Positions 35,605 to 46,186 are shown, numbered from the stretch's first letter. The stretch: DNA of 64,000 nt from Mycolicibacterium thermoresistibile (GCF_900187065.1 NZ_LT906483.1:2976001-3040000); one strand, 5' to 3'. Notes: a model not told the origin generated them from the sequence alone. Made by a program: numbers and translations.

Positions 35605-37647
35605 TCACCGCTGGGGGATGTCGCGTTCGATCTCGGCCAGCCAGGTGCGCGCCGACATATCCGACGGGGCCCGCCAATCGCCCCGCGGGGACAGCGAACC
35701 GCCGGCACTCACCTTCGGTCCGTTGGGCATCGCGGACCGCTTGAACTGGCTGAACGAGTAGAACCGCTGCGCGAACACCTGCAGCCAGTGCCGGATGTCC
35801 TCCAAGGAGTACTCGGGGCGTTTGTCCTCCGGATAGCCGGCCGGCCACTCCCCCCGGCTCGCGTCACTCCAGGCGTGCCAGGCCAAGAACGCCACCTTCG
35901 ACGGCCGGAACCCGTACCGCAGCACCTGGAACAGGGTGAAGTCCTGCAGCACATAAGGACCGATCTTCGCCTCGGTGCTCTGGATCTCCTCGTCCTCGCC
36001 GGTCGGGACGAGTTCGGGGCTGATCTCGGTGTCCAGCACCGCCTGCAGCACCTCGTTCACGCTGTCGTCGAACTGTCCCGTCGAGATGACCCACCGGATC
36101 AGATGCTGGATCAGCGTTTTCGGCACCCCGGCGTTGACGTTGTAGTGCGACATCTGATCGCCCACCCCGTAGGTCGACCAGCCCAACGCCAGCTCGGAGA
36201 GATCACCGGTGCCCAACACGATTCCGCCGCGCTGACTGGCCAGCCGGAACAGATAGTCGGTCCGCAGGCCGGCCTGCACGTTCTCGAAGGTGACGTCGTA
36301 GACCTGCTCGCCCTTGGCGAACGGATGACCGATGTTGGTCAGCATCAACTCGGCGGTCGAGGAGATGTCGATGGTCTCGAACGTCACGCCGAGTGCCTCG
36401 GCGAGCCGGATCGCATTGCGTTTGGTGCGTTCTCCGGTCGCGAAGCCGGGCAGGGTGAACGCGAGGATGTCGCTGCGCGGCCGGCCCTCCCGGTCCATCG
36501 CCTTGGCGGCGACGATCAGCGCATGGGTGGAATCCAGGCCCCCGGAGACGCCGAGCACCACCTTCGGATAGTTCAGTGCCCGCAACCGCTGTTCCAGACC
36601 CGCAACCTGGATGTTGTAGGCCTCGTAGCAGTCCTGTTCCAGCCGAGCCGGATCCGAGGGGACGAACGGGAACCGCTGCACATCGCGACGCAGACCGATG
36701 TCTTCGGTGGGCGGATCCAGCACGAACTCGACCCGGCGGAAGAGCGTCTCGTCGATGCCGTGATGCCGCCGGTTGTCGTCGAAGGTGCCCATCCGGATCC
36801 GCTCATTGCGCAGCAACTCCAGATCCACGTCGGCCACCGAGCGGCGCTCCCCCTGCGGGAACCGCTCCGACTGGGCCAGGCAGACACCGTTCTCCCACAC
36901 CATGGTCTGGCCGTCCCAGGCCAGATCGGTGGTCGACTCACCCGCCCCGGCCGCGGCATACACGTAAGCGGCCAGACACCGCGACGACGCCGACCGGGCC
37001 AGCAGGCTCCGGTCCTCGGCCCGCCCGATGGTGATCGGGCTGCCGGACAGGTTCGCCAGCACCGTCGCACCCGCCAACGCGGCTTCGGCACTCGGCGGCA
37101 CCGGAACGAACATGTCCTCACAGATCTCCACATGCAGGACGAACCCGGGCATATCGGCGGCGGCGAACAACAGGTTCGGCCCGAACGGCACCTCCTGATC
37201 ACCGATCCGGATCTCCCCCCGTTCGGTGTCGCCGGCTGCGATCTGGCGGCTCTCGTAGAACTCGCGGTAGGTGGGCAGGTACGACTTCGGCACGACCCCC
37301 AGCACCCGGCCGCGGTGGATCACCACCGCGGTGTTGTAGATGCGGTGCCGGTATCGCAACGGCGCACCGACGACCAGCACCGGCATCAGCTGCGTGGACC
37401 GGTCGATGACGTCGAGCAACGCCTCCTCCACCGCGTCCAGCAGCGCGTCCTGCATGACGATGTCCTCGATCGAATACCCGGTCAGGGTGAGCTCGGGGAA
37501 CACCGCCAGCGCCGCGCTGTCCTCGTGGCAGTCGCGCGCCAACCGCAGCACCGCCTCGGCGTTGACGGCCGGATCGGCCAGCACCGTGTGATGGGTGCAC
37601 GCGGCGACCCGGACGAAGCCGTGACGGTATGCCGAGTAGAAGTTCAT
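35605..37647 (-). CDS. nadE: Glutamine-dependent NAD+ synthetase
   Basis: 680 aa two-domain enzyme. The N-terminal nitrilase-type glutaminase has the triad Glu52 (FPELTL), Lys121 (PKSYLP) and Cys176 (EICEDM), identical in number to M. tuberculosis NadE (Rv2438c). The C-terminal synthetase has the P-loop GVSGGLDST. It completes NAD synthesis from deamido-NAD, the NadD product. Divergent from the isochorismatase-like gene with only 42 bp between start codons. Confidence 0.96.
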   Translation of the reverse strand: MNFYSAYRHGFVRVAACTHHTVLADPAVNAEAVLRLARDCHEDSAALAVFPELTLTGYSIEDIVMQDALLDAVEEALLDVIDRSTQLMPVLVVGAPLRYRHRIYNTAVVIHRGRVLGVVPKSYLPTYREFYESRQIAAGDTERGEIRIGDQEVPFGPNLLFAAADMPGFVLHVEICEDMFVPVPPSAEAALAGATVLANLSGSPITIGRAEDRSLLARSASSRCLAAYVYAAAGAGESTTDLAWDGQTMVWENGVCLAQSERFPQGERRSVADVDLELLRNERIRMGTFDDNRRHHGIDETLFRRVEFVLDPPTEDIGLRRDVQRFPFVPSDPARLEQDCYEAYNIQVAGLEQRLRALNYPKVVLGVSGGLDSTHALIVAAKAMDREGRPRSDILAFTLPGFATGERTKRNAIRLAEALGVTFETIDISSTAELMLTNIGHPFAKGEQVYDVTFENVQAGLRTDYLFRLASQRGGIVLGTGDLSELALGWSTYGVGDQMSHYNVNAGVPKTLIQHLIRWVISTGQFDDSVNEVLQAVLDTEISPELVPTGEDEEIQSTEAKIGPYVLQDFTLFQVLRYGFRPSKVAFLAWHAWSDASRGEWPAGYPEDKRPEYSLEDIRHWLQVFAQRFYSFSQFKRSAMPNGPKVSAGGSLSPRGDWRAPSDMSARTWLAEIERDIPQR

Positions 37648-37689
37648 GCCTCATTGTTGCCCGGAACCTCCGCTGGGTATGCAGACGAC

Positions 37690-38229
37690 ATGAGTGACAC
37701 CGCCGTGGTCGTGGTCGACATGTTCAACACCTACGACCATGAGGACGCCGAACTGCTGACCCCGAACGTGGAATCGATCCTCGATCCGCTGGCCAAGCTC
37801 ATCGCCGAGGCCCGCCACCGCGACGACGTCGACCTGATCTATGTCAACGACAATCACGGTGACTTCACCGCCGAGTTCAGCGATGTCGTACGCACGGCGC
37901 TGGACGGCGCCCGCCCCGATCTGGTCCGCCCGATCGTGCCAGATGACGGTTGCCGGGCCCTGTTGAAGGTGCGGCACAGCGTGTTCTACGCCACCGCGCT
38001 GGAGTACCTGCTGACCCGGTTGTCGGCCAGACGGGTCATCCTCACCGGTCAGGTCACCGAGCAGTGCATTCTCTACAGCGCACTGGACGCCTATGTGCGC
38101 CACTTCGAGGTCGTCGTCCCGCCCGACGCGGTGGCCCACATCGACGCCGGTCTGGGCGAGGCGGCGCTGCAGATGATGGCCCGGAACATGAGCGCGGAGC
38201 TGCCGCCCTCGGCTGACTGCCTGCCCTGA
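37690..38229 (+). CDS. Isochorismatase-fold cysteine hydrolase
   Basis: 179 aa. The catalytic triad Asp10 (VVVVDMFN), Lys93 (LLKVRHS) and Cys126 (VTEQCILYSA) is intact, and NDNHGDF supplies Asp/His at the usual metal-binding place. Nicotinamidases belong to this superfamily, and the gene sits between nadE and a sirtuin, so a role in pyridine salvage is possible. The family also contains many amidases of unknown substrate. Divergent from nadE. Confidence 0.83.
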   Translation: MSDTAVVVVDMFNTYDHEDAELLTPNVESILDPLAKLIAEARHRDDVDLIYVNDNHGDFTAEFSDVVRTALDGARPDLVRPIVPDDGCRALLKVRHSVFYATALEYLLTRLSARRVILTGQVTEQCILYSALDAYVRHFEVVVPPDAVAHIDAGLGEAALQMMARNMSAELPPSADCLP

Positions 38230-38264
38230 CCCGGCCGCGGGCAGATCCACCTAGGCTGGAGCGC

Positions 38265-39107
38265 GTGGATGCCCCCGAACTGATCGCCGCGCTGCGGGGC
38301 CGTCGCCTCGCGGTGCTCACCGGCGCCGGCATCTCCACCGATTCGGGCATCCCCGACTACCGCGGTCCGGACTCGCCGCCGAGCAACCCGATGACGATCC
38401 AGCAGTTCACCTCCGACCCGGCGTTCCGGCAGCGATACTGGGCGCGCAACCACATCGGCTGGCGGCACATGGATCAGACGCTGCCCAACGCCGGGCACCG
38501 GGCGTTGGCGGCGCTGGAGGCGGCGGGGGTGGTGACGGGGCTGATCACCCAGAACGTGGACCGGCTGCACACCAAGGCCGGCAGCCGCACCGTGATCGAA
38601 CTACATGGCAGCTATGACCGGGTGATCTGCCTGGACTGCCGCCACACCATGTCCCGCGCCGCGCTGGCCGAGCTGCTGGAGGCGGCCAATCCGGGTTTCC
38701 TCGAGCGCCCCGAAGCGGTGGGCGGCATCGCGGTGGCCCCGGACGCCGATGCGGTGGTGGCCGAGACCGGCTCGTTCCGGGTCATCGACTGTCCCCGCTG
38801 CGCCGGAATGCTCAAACCCGACATCGTCTACTTCGGTGAGAACGTGCCGAAACAACGGGTGCTGAAGGCACTCTGCATGGTCGATCAAGCGGACGCGCTG
38901 TTGGTGGCCGGGTCGTCGTTGACGGTGTTCTCCGGTTTCCGGTTCGTCAGACACGCCGCCTCGCTCGGGTTGCCGATCGCGATCATCAACCGCGGCCCGA
39001 CCCGCGGCGACGAGCTGGCCACGGTCAAGGTGGACGCCGGATGCAGTGAGATGCTGGCGCTGCTGAGTTGCGAATTGGGCGTGCTCACGACCGCTGAGCG
39101 ATCGTAA
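38265..39107 (+). CDS. Sir2-family NAD-dependent protein deacylase
   Basis: 280 aa. Rossmann motif TGAGISTDSGIPDYRG, TQNVDRLH, catalytic His in IELHGS, and a zinc ribbon CLDC...CPRC. The gap between the two Cys pairs is long (about 50 residues). GTG 38265 is 7 nt after TAGGCT, so the mRNA is likely leaderless. It consumes NAD and releases nicotinamide next to nadE and a nicotinamidase-superfamily gene. Confidence 0.9.
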   Translation: MDAPELIAALRGRRLAVLTGAGISTDSGIPDYRGPDSPPSNPMTIQQFTSDPAFRQRYWARNHIGWRHMDQTLPNAGHRALAALEAAGVVTGLITQNVDRLHTKAGSRTVIELHGSYDRVICLDCRHTMSRAALAELLEAANPGFLERPEAVGGIAVAPDADAVVAETGSFRVIDCPRCAGMLKPDIVYFGENVPKQRVLKALCMVDQADALLVAGSSLTVFSGFRFVRHAASLGLPIAIINRGPTRGDELATVKVDAGCSEMLALLSCELGVLTTAERS

Positions 39108-39121
39108 CCACGCCGAAATCG

Positions 39122-40222
39122 CTAGACAGCGACCAGATCGTCGGCGTGGACGGCCGGCCGGCGCATGTCCGGCGGTAGCTCCGAGGTGGACCGGCCGGTC
39201 ATCTTCGCCAGTTCGGTGGCGTCGTAGGCCACCACCCCGCGCGCGACCATGGTGGAATCCGGGCCGCGCAGCTCCACCACGTCACCGCCGTAGAACCGGC
39301 CGGACAGCGCCGTGATACCGGCCGGCAACAGCGAACGGCGGTGGCGCACAACCGCATTCACTGCACCCTCGTCGAGGGTCAGGGATCCGGCGGCCTCCGC
39401 GGCGTAACGCACCCAGAACTTGCGCGCCGACATCCGCTCCGGGCGGGCCGCGAACACGGTGCCCACCGACGCGTCGGTCAGCGCGGTGGCGGCATCGCCG
39501 GCCGCGGCCAGCAGCACCGGCACGCCGGCATCGGACGCCAGCAGCGCCGACGACAGCTTCGACGCCATACCACCGGTGCCCAGACGACTGCCCTCGCCGG
39601 CGATCACGCCCTCGAGGTCCTCCGGGCCGGTGACCTCCGCAATGAACCGGGCATCGGATTTGCGCGGATCGGTGGTGTAGAGCCCGTCGATGTCACTGAG
39701 CAGGATCAGGGCATCGGCCCCCACCAGGTGCGCGACCAGCGCCGACAGCCGATCGTTGTCGCCGAACCGGATCTCGTTGGTGGCCACGGTGTCGTTCTCG
39801 TTGACGATGGGCACCGCGTGCAGTGTCCGCAGCCGGTCCAGGGTGCGCTGGGCGTTGGTGTGCTGCACCCGCATCGAGATGTCGTGTGCGGTCAGCAGCA
39901 CCTGCCCGACGGTGCGGTCGTAGCGGGCGAACGCCTTGCTCCACGAGTTGATCAGCGCCACCTGGCCGACGCTGGCCGCGGCCTGTTTGGTGGCCAGTTC
40001 GGTGGGCCGCTTGGTCAGGCCGAGCGGTTCGATACCAGCGGCGATGGCACCCGACGACACGATGACCACATCGGACCCGGCCCGCATGCGGCGCTCGATC
40101 GCATCGGCCAGGGTGGCCAGCCGGGAATCGTCGAACATCCCCGACGGGGTGGTCAGCGCCGTGGTGCCGATCTTGATCACCACCCGCCGGGCGGTACGGA
40201 TCGCGTCGCGGTGCCGGCTCAT
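39122..40222 (-). CDS. proB: Glutamate 5-kinase
   Basis: 366 aa. First step of proline synthesis. Amino-acid kinase domain ([11 protein letters not shown] ... [11 protein letters not shown] ... [10 protein letters not shown]) followed by a C-terminal PUA domain from about residue 275. The ATG overlaps the obg stop (ATGA), coupling proline synthesis to the ribosomal L21-L27-Obg operon. Confidence 0.95.
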   Translation of the reverse strand: MSRHRDAIRTARRVVIKIGTTALTTPSGMFDDSRLATLADAIERRMRAGSDVVIVSSGAIAAGIEPLGLTKRPTELATKQAAASVGQVALINSWSKAFARYDRTVGQVLLTAHDISMRVQHTNAQRTLDRLRTLHAVPIVNENDTVATNEIRFGDNDRLSALVAHLVGADALILLSDIDGLYTTDPRKSDARFIAEVTGPEDLEGVIAGEGSRLGTGGMASKLSSALLASDAGVPVLLAAAGDAATALTDASVGTVFAARPERMSARKFWVRYAAEAAGSLTLDEGAVNAVVRHRRSLLPAGITALSGRFYGGDVVELRGPDSTMVARGVVAYDATELAKMTGRSTSELPPDMRRPAVHADDLVAV

Positions 40223-41667
40223 GGCTCACCACCCGGTTCCCGACGGGCACGACGGGCGGCCTTGCGCTCCGCAGCGGTCACCCGCTCACTCTGCTCGAGC
40301 CGCGCGTCGGTGCCCCGGCCGGACAGCGGCACGTCATCGACCCCGGCCGGTGTCTGCGGTTCCCACTCGAACGTCATGTCACCGATGGTGACCTCACAAC
40401 CGGGCTCCGCACCCAACTGCAGCAGCTCCTCCTCGACACCGAGCCGGGCCAGCCGGTCCGCCAGATAGCCGACCGCCTCGTCGTTGTTGAAATCCGTTTG
40501 GGTAACCCATCTTTCGGGCCTCACCCCACGGACGACGAACCCGCCCTCCCCGTCAGGATGGACGGTGAATCCGGTCTCATCCACCGGCACGGGCCGGATC
40601 ACCGGCCGCCGCGGCGCCACCTCCGGTTGCGATGCGCGGTACTGCTTCATCATCTCCCACAACGCGAACACCAAGGGCCGCAAGCCCTCCCGGGTGGCCG
40701 TCGACACCAGGAACACCGGCCAGCCGAACCGCTGCACGATCTCGTCGCGGACGAATTCGGCCAGTTCCCGGGCCTCGGGAACGTCGATCTTGTTGAGCAC
40801 CACCGCACGGGGCCGTTCGGTGAGATCATCCAGCTCCGAATCACCCTGCAATGTCGGCGTGTACGCGGCGAGCTCGTTCTCCAACGTCTCGATGTCCGAC
40901 ACCGGGTCCCGCCCGAGCTCCAGGGTCGCGCAGTCCACCACGTGCACCAACACCGCACAACGCTCGATGTGCCGCAGGAAATCCAGCCCCAGCCCCCGTC
41001 CCTCCGACGCCCCCGGGATCAGACCGGGCACATCGGCGACGGTGAAGGTCTCGTCGCCGGCGGACACCACACCGAGGTTGGGGGTCAGTGTGGTGAACGG
41101 GTAGTCGGCGATCTTCGGTTTGGCCGCCGAGATCGTCGACACCAGTGACGACTTCCCTGCGGACGGATAGCCGATCAGGCCGACGTCCGCGACGGTCTTG
41201 AGTTCCAGAACCAGATCGCGGGCCTGGCCGGGTTCACCGAGCAGCGCGAACCCGGGGGCCTTACGGGCGCGGGACGCCAGCGCGGCGTTACCGAGTCCAC
41301 CGCGCCCACCCTCGGCGGCGACGAATCGGGTGCCGGCGCCGGTCAGGTCCGCCAGCAGGTTGCCGTGCTCATCGAGGACCACGGTGCCGTCGGGCACCTT
41401 CACCTCGAGGTCGGCGCCGGCGGCGCCGTCCCGGTTGCTGCCCTGCCCCGGCTTGCCCGAGGGGGCGACCACGTGGGGATGGAAGTGGAAGTCGAGCAGG
41501 GTGTGCACCTGCGGATCGACCACCAGGATCACACTGCCGCCGCGGCCACCGTTGCCGCCATCGGGCCCGCCGAGCGGTTTGAACTTCTCGCGGTGCACGG
41601 AGGCGCAGCCATGCCCGCCGTTGCCCGCGCGCACATGGATGACTACGCGGTCAACGAACCGAGGCAT
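40219..41667 (-). CDS. obg: Obg/CgtA ribosome-associated GTPase
   Basis: 482 aa. Glycine-rich OBG fold at residues 1-158, G domain with [21 protein letters not shown] and NKID, and a C-terminal OCT domain with an extra basic tail ([17 protein letters not shown]). It acts in 50S assembly and stringent control. Preceded by AAGGAG and by an intergenic region with interleaved inverted repeats. Confidence 0.96.
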   Translation of the reverse strand: MPRFVDRVVIHVRAGNGGHGCASVHREKFKPLGGPDGGNGGRGGSVILVVDPQVHTLLDFHFHPHVVAPSGKPGQGSNRDGAAGADLEVKVPDGTVVLDEHGNLLADLTGAGTRFVAAEGGRGGLGNAALASRARKAPGFALLGEPGQARDLVLELKTVADVGLIGYPSAGKSSLVSTISAAKPKIADYPFTTLTPNLGVVSAGDETFTVADVPGLIPGASEGRGLGLDFLRHIERCAVLVHVVDCATLELGRDPVSDIETLENELAAYTPTLQGDSELDDLTERPRAVVLNKIDVPEARELAEFVRDEIVQRFGWPVFLVSTATREGLRPLVFALWEMMKQYRASQPEVAPRRPVIRPVPVDETGFTVHPDGEGGFVVRGVRPERWVTQTDFNNDEAVGYLADRLARLGVEEELLQLGAEPGCEVTIGDMTFEWEPQTPAGVDDVPLSGRGTDARLEQSERVTAAERKAARRARREPGGEP

Positions 41668-41689
41668 CTGAACTTCACTCCTTACGAAC

Positions 41690-41745
41690 GTAACGCTACG
41701 GCGACCTCAGGCTTCGCGGGCCGCCGTGGCGTTACCTCGCGAAGC
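41690..41745 (-). promoter_or_regulatory. Two interleaved inverted repeats between rpmA and obg
   Basis: Repeat A pairs 41690-41703 with 41722-41735 (7 bp, one mismatch, 6 bp). Repeat B pairs GCTTCGCG (41711-41718) with CGCGAAGC (41738-41745). One arm of each lies in the loop of the other, and the linking loops are too short for a pseudoknot, so the two hairpins should be mutually exclusive. B would form first, right after the rpmA stop; A ends about 23 nt before the obg start. This could be an attenuator, a processing site or a partial terminator inside the operon. Confidence 0.6.
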
Positions 41746-42012
41746 TCAGGCCTCCGGTCGGCTGGCTGGTACGACGCTGACGACTTTGCGTCCGCGCTTG
41801 CTGGCGAACTCGACCGCACCGGGAGCGGTGGCGAACAGGGTGTCGTCACCGCCGCGGCCGACGTTCAGGCCGGGGTGGAAGCGGGTGCCGCGCTGCCGCA
41901 CCAGGATCTCGCCGGCCTTGACGATCTGGCCGCCGAACCGCTTGACGCCGAGTCGCTTGGCGGCTGAATCCCGGCCGTTGCGTGAGCTGGAAGCGCCCTT
42001 CTTGGTTGCCAT
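41746..42012 (-). CDS. rpmA: Ribosomal protein L27
   Basis: 88 aa. N-terminal [15 protein letters not shown] reaches the peptidyl transferase centre; no cleavable extension as in Firmicutes. Twelve nt after the rplU stop. Confidence 0.97.
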   Translation of the reverse strand: MATKKGASSSRNGRDSAAKRLGVKRFGGQIVKAGEILVRQRGTRFHPGLNVGRGGDDTLFATAPGAVEFASKRGRKVVSVVPASRPEA

Positions 42013-42024
42013 GTCTGTCGCCTC

Positions 42025-42348
42025 CTACTTGATCCCGGTGACCTTCAGTACGGTCAGCTGCTGCCGGTGGCCCTGCCGCTTGTGGTACCTGGTCTTGTTC
42101 TTGAACTTGTGGATGCGGATCTTCGGGCCCTTGATGTGCTCGAGCACCTCGCCGGTGACGGCGACCTTCTCCAGCTCCTTGGCATCGCTGGTCACCTTGG
42201 CTCCGTCGACCACCAGCGCGACCGGCAGCGACACCGCGGAACCGGGTTCGGAATCGAGCTTCTCCACCTTGACCACGTCTCCGACGGCGACCTTGTACTG
42301 TTTGCCGCCGGTCTTGACGATTGCGTACGTGGCCTTCTCGGCTGCCAT
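42025..42348 (-). CDS. rplU: Ribosomal protein L21
   Basis: 107 aa. Begins [20 protein letters not shown] and ends with the RNA-binding [25 protein letters not shown] 42348 chosen by family N terminus; the longer frame upstream is 5' leader. Confidence 0.96.
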   Translation of the reverse strand: MAAEKATYAIVKTGGKQYKVAVGDVVKVEKLDSEPGSAVSLPVALVVDGAKVTSDAKELEKVAVTGEVLEHIKGPKIRIHKFKNKTRYHKRQGHRQQLTVLKVTGIK

Positions 42349-42481
42349 CACGTCCTCTATCTCGTGTCTGCTGCTATGCACGCGCCACCGCGGGGCGTGC
42401 GGGTCGGTCTGGGTGCGGATCCGCGGGTTACGGCAGGACCCACCGTCGCTCAGGTCTCCAGGCCCCGGCGACAACTGCTCA

Positions 42482-42511
42482 AGGGTACGTGAGCAGCAAC
42501 GAAGCGGTCAA
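42482..42511 (-). promoter_or_regulatory. Promoter of rplU-rpmA-obg-proB
   Basis: On the minus strand TTGACC (42511-42506), 18-bp spacer, TACCCT (42487-42482). The predicted start near 42474 gives a leader of about 126 nt containing a GCACG...CGTGC hairpin close to the rplU start, suitable for autogenous control by L21. Confidence 0.6.
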
Positions 42512-42538
42512 ACCGGCACCGGGTCCGTCGGCGGTCCG

Positions 42539-45500
42539 TCAGCTCTGCACCGGCGGGCCCGCGGGTCGGACCGCGGCCCGGCGCCGCGGCCGCCGCGTCA
42601 CGGTCGGCGCCGCATAGCGCCCCGCGGCGCGGTCGTCCCCCGAATCCTCGTCGTCGGCGTCGGCGTCCGAGTCGGAGTCGGCGTCGGCGTCGGCGTCGTA
42701 GGGGTCTTCGTAGGAATCGACATCCTCATCGGCCTCCTCGTCATCGGGGTCGCCGTTGAGCACTTCGATGTCGTCGTCGAGGTCCTCGTCGAGGTCGACG
42801 TCGATCTCCCCGTCCTCGAGATCCTCATCGTCATCCTCATCGTCGAGGTCCCCGTTCTCGAGGTCCCCGTCTTCCAGATCCTCGTCTTCATCCTCGTCGT
42901 CGAGGTACTCGTCCTCGAGGTCCCCGTTCGCCAGATCCTCGTCGTCCAGATCCCCGGCGGAAGCCTGGGCGTCTCCCGACACCGCGGTCCGGACTCTCTC
43001 GGCCCGGGTGGCCGCGGCGGCTTCGGTCTCGACTCCGTCCGGAGTCGCCTCCTCGACGCCGTCCTGAGCCCCCACCTTGGCACGGTCCTCCGCGGCGACC
43101 TTTTCCTTGACCTTCGCCGCGACCTTCGCCGCGTCCTTGCCGCCGTCTCCGGTCTCCTCGGTGTCGTCCTTGGCTTCCGAGTCGGCACGTTCACTGGCCG
43201 CGGCCATCGCCTTGAACAACGGATGCTCGCCGGGCGGATGCGGTGGCACCTTGACCACCTGCACATCGTCGGAGCGGCTGCGCTTACTGCGTTTGCTGCG
43301 CCGCGACCCGGAGTCGGACCGGCGGCTGGGCTGCGCGGAGTCCACCGGATCGGTGTGCAGCACGATGCCCCGCCCGTTGCAGTGCGTACACGTGGTGGAG
43401 AACGCCTCCAGCAGCCCGGTGCCCAGACGTTTGCGGGTGAGCTGGACCAGCCCCAGGGAGGTCACCTCGGAGACCTGGTGGCGGGTGCGGTCCCGGGCCA
43501 GCGCCTCGGTCAGCCGCCGCAGCACCAGATCCCGGTTGGACTCCAGCACCATGTCGATGAAGTCGATCACCACGATGCCGCCGATGTCCCGCAGCCGCAG
43601 CTGCCGCACGATCTCCTCGGCGGCCTCGAGGTTGTTGCGGGTGACGGTCTGTTCCAGGTTGCCGCCCGATCCGGTGAACTTCCCGGTGTTGACGTCGATG
43701 ACCGTCATCGCCTCGGTGCGGTCGATCACCAGCGTGCCGCCCGACGGCAGCCACACCTTGCGGTCCATGGCCTTCGCCAGCTGCTCGTCGATGCGGTGCA
43801 CCGCAAACACGTCCGGGCCGTCTTCGCTGGCCGGTTCGTACTTCGTCAACCGCGGCATCAGATCCGGCGCGACCGTGCTCACGTACTCGTTGATGGTGTT
43901 CCAGGCGTGGTCGCCGGAGACAATCAACCGGGAGAAGTCCTCGTTGAACAGATCGCGGATGACCTTGACCAGCACGTCGGGCTCTTCGTAGAGCGCGACC
44001 GCCTGACCGGCCTTCTTCTCGGTGAGCTCGGCGGCCTTGGCCTCGATCTGCGTCCAGCGCTCCTGCAGCCGGTTCACATCGGCGCGGATGTCCTCTTCTT
44101 TGACGCCCTCGGACGCGGTGCGGATGATGACGCCGGCGTCGGGGGGCACCACTTCACGCAGGATCTCTTTCAGCCGTTGCCGCTCGGTGTCCGGCAGCTT
44201 GCGGCTGATGCCGGTCGACGTCGCGCCCGGCACATAGACCAGGTACCGGCCCGCCAGCGACAGCTGAGTGGTGAGGCGGGCGCCCTTGTGCCCGACCGGA
44301 TCCTTGCTGACCTGGACGACCACATAGTCGCCGGGTTTGAGGGCCTGCTCGATCTTGCGGTTCTGGCCACCGAGTCCGGCGGCCTCCCAGTTCACCTCGC
44401 CGGCGTAGAGCACCCCGTTACGGCCGCGGCCGATGTCGACGAACGCCGCCTCCATCGACGGCAACACGTTCTGCACGATGCCGAGATAGATGTTGCCGAC
44501 CAGCGACGCCGAGGCCGACGAGGTGACGAAGTGCTCGACCACCACGCCGTCTTCGAGCACGGCGATCTGGGTGTAGCGGGCGCCCTGATGGGGTGGTTCG
44601 GTGCGGACCTTGTCCCGCACCACCATCACGCGTTCGACCGCTTCGCGGCGGGCCAGGAACTCGGCCTCGCTCAGGATCGGCGGGCGGCGCCGGCCCGCGT
44701 CGCGACCGTCGCGACGGCGCTGCCGCTTGGCTTCCAACCGGGTCGACCCGGTGATGCCCTGAATCTCGGAGTGGGCCTGGTCCCGTTCCTCCTTCTCGGT
44801 GCGGGGGACCCGTTCGTGGACGACGGTGTTCGGCGGATCGTCCGGCGACACCCCGTTGTCGGTGTCGTCCCCGGAACCGGACTTCCGCCGACGCCGGCGG
44901 CGACGACGTCGAGTCGTGCCCTCGGTGGTGGTGGACTCATCGTCACCGCTGTCGTCCGACCCGTCGTCGGACTCGTCGCTCTGGTCGGCGTCGCGCTGGT
45001 CGGCGGCCGTGGCGGCCACCTCCTCGGTGTCGCCGCCGCCGGGACCGGTGGAATCGCCGTCGGCGTCGTCACCACTCTGTTCCCCGCGTCCACGGCCCCG
45101 GCCCCGCCGGCCACGCCGGCGCCGGCGCGCCGTGGGGCGCCCACCCTGGTCGTCGTCCCCGTCCGGACCGGTGTCGGCCCGGTCATCGCCCCGGTCGTCA
45201 TCGAGGTCGTCGAAGCCGTCGTCCTCGTCGTCGATGTCGATCTGGATCGGCTTCGGGGCGACGAACAACGGCAGGTAGTCCGGACGGTCGTCATCCTGCG
45301 GTGCCGCTGTCTGGGCCGTCGTATGGGCCGTTGTCTGGGCCTGGAAGGTCTCGGGGGCCTCGGGCGCGGCGGCCTCGACCCCGCCGCTGACCGGGCCGTC
45401 GGTCACCTCGGTGGGGGTCACCTCAACGGACGCTGCCGCATCCTCTGCGGGTGGGTCGTCCACGGTCACTGCCGGGGGAACCGGCTCCACCGCCGAATCG

Positions 45501-45928
45501 GGTGGGTCGACCTGCGGCTCGATCGGGGCCGCGATCGGATCGACGGACGTGGGTTCGGGCTTCTGGGGACCGGTCTCCTCCGGGCCGGCGTCCTCCGGGC
45601 CGGCGTCCTCCGGGCCGGGATTCCCCTGGCCGGCGCTTTCCGTACTGCTGTCCTCGGGGCTGCTGTCCTCGGGGCCGGCGGCCAGCACCTCGCGCACCCG
45701 GTCCGCCTCCTCCGGCCCCACGGTGGAGTGCGCACTGCGCACCCGGCCGTCGAACCGGCTCAGCACATCAAGCACCTGCCTGCTGGTGGTGCCGAGCGCC
45801 CTGGCCAGCGAATGGACCCTCAGCCGCTCCGGTTGGGGCTGCCCAGCACTGAGAACAGGGTTCCCAGCGGGCGGTGATGCTGTGGATAGGCTTTCGGTCG
45901 AGGCTTGAGTTTCGTCACTGTCGGCCAC
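42539..45928 (-). CDS. rne: Ribonuclease E/G, long form
   Basis: 1129 aa, longer than M. tuberculosis Rne (about 950). The N-terminal ~420 residues are Pro/Glu/Asp-rich with GPEDA repeats and a basic [11 protein letters not shown] stretch. The S1 domain begins near residue 476 (VGNIYLGIVQNVLPSM), the DNase I-like catalytic core has VIDVNTGKF near 744 and VVIDFIDM, and the zinc link CTHCNGRG is near 846. The C-terminal ~200 residues are extremely acidic (DEDEDLEDGD repeats), ending in a basic RRPRRRAAVRP tail. GTG 45928 follows GAGGAG by 5 nt. It is the central endonuclease of mRNA decay and rRNA processing. Confidence 0.95.
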   Translation of the reverse strand: MADSDETQASTESLSTASPPAGNPVLSAGQPQPERLRVHSLARALGTTSRQVLDVLSRFDGRVRSAHSTVGPEEADRVREVLAAGPEDSSPEDSSTESAGQGNPGPEDAGPEDAGPEETGPQKPEPTSVDPIAAPIEPQVDPPDSAVEPVPPAVTVDDPPAEDAAASVEVTPTEVTDGPVSGGVEAAAPEAPETFQAQTTAHTTAQTAAPQDDDRPDYLPLFVAPKPIQIDIDDEDDGFDDLDDDRGDDRADTGPDGDDDQGGRPTARRRRRGRRGRGRGRGEQSGDDADGDSTGPGGGDTEEVAATAADQRDADQSDESDDGSDDSGDDESTTTEGTTRRRRRRRRRKSGSGDDTDNGVSPDDPPNTVVHERVPRTEKEERDQAHSEIQGITGSTRLEAKRQRRRDGRDAGRRRPPILSEAEFLARREAVERVMVVRDKVRTEPPHQGARYTQIAVLEDGVVVEHFVTSSASASLVGNIYLGIVQNVLPSMEAAFVDIGRGRNGVLYAGEVNWEAAGLGGQNRKIEQALKPGDYVVVQVSKDPVGHKGARLTTQLSLAGRYLVYVPGATSTGISRKLPDTERQRLKEILREVVPPDAGVIIRTASEGVKEEDIRADVNRLQERWTQIEAKAAELTEKKAGQAVALYEEPDVLVKVIRDLFNEDFSRLIVSGDHAWNTINEYVSTVAPDLMPRLTKYEPASEDGPDVFAVHRIDEQLAKAMDRKVWLPSGGTLVIDRTEAMTVIDVNTGKFTGSGGNLEQTVTRNNLEAAEEIVRQLRLRDIGGIVVIDFIDMVLESNRDLVLRRLTEALARDRTRHQVSEVTSLGLVQLTRKRLGTGLLEAFSTTCTHCNGRGIVLHTDPVDSAQPSRRSDSGSRRSKRSKRSRSDDVQVVKVPPHPPGEHPLFKAMAAASERADSEAKDDTEETGDGGKDAAKVAAKVKEKVAAEDRAKVGAQDGVEEATPDGVETEAAAATRAERVRTAVSGDAQASAGDLDDEDLANGDLEDEYLDDEDEDEDLEDGDLENGDLDDEDDDEDLEDGEIDVDLDEDLDDDIEVLNGDPDDEEADEDVDSYEDPYDADADADSDSDADADDEDSGDDRAAGRYAAPTVTRRPRRRAAVRPAGPPVQS

Positions 45929-46186
45929 GTATTCTCCTCAAGCCCCCGGGCGCGTCGCAACGACGCGGCCACGCGAGGGCTTCCGCTATTGGCCCGGGGC
46001 ACGCAACGCCCAGGCTTGTGATGGTCTCGCGCCAAGCGATTCACAGAACCCTCCCAGCGCCTTTTCGTACGAATGATGGCTGGACGGTCGGCGCCGCACC
46101 GGGTAGGTGGTCGCACACGTCTAAGTCTTCATTCGGGTGGCCGCACCGGGTCGGGAACGGTCACCCGCGTTCAGTATCCCACATCA
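45929..46186. other. Upstream region of rne
   Basis: No gene. It should carry the rne promoter and 5' leader, but no convincing -10/-35 pair was found. A 10-bp palindrome TTCGTACGAA lies at 46064-46073. rne mRNAs often have long autoregulatory leaders, so structure here would be expected. Confidence 0.4.

Noticed and set aside
41704..41745. H-type pseudoknot between rpmA and obg
   Set aside because: Arm order fits a pseudoknot, but the loops of 2-3 nt cannot span the 14-bp stem, so alternative hairpins are more likely.
42640..42960. Regular GTC/CGTC repeats as a CRISPR-like or satellite array
   Set aside because: They are in frame, encode the acidic Asp/Glu tail of RNase E, and have no spacers.
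41726..45877. A 1383-codon open frame antisense to rne and rpmA/rplU
   Set aside because: It mirrors the wobble composition of rne, is Val/Gly/Asp-rich without domain logic, and crosses three real genes. Typical antisense shadow in high-GC DNA.
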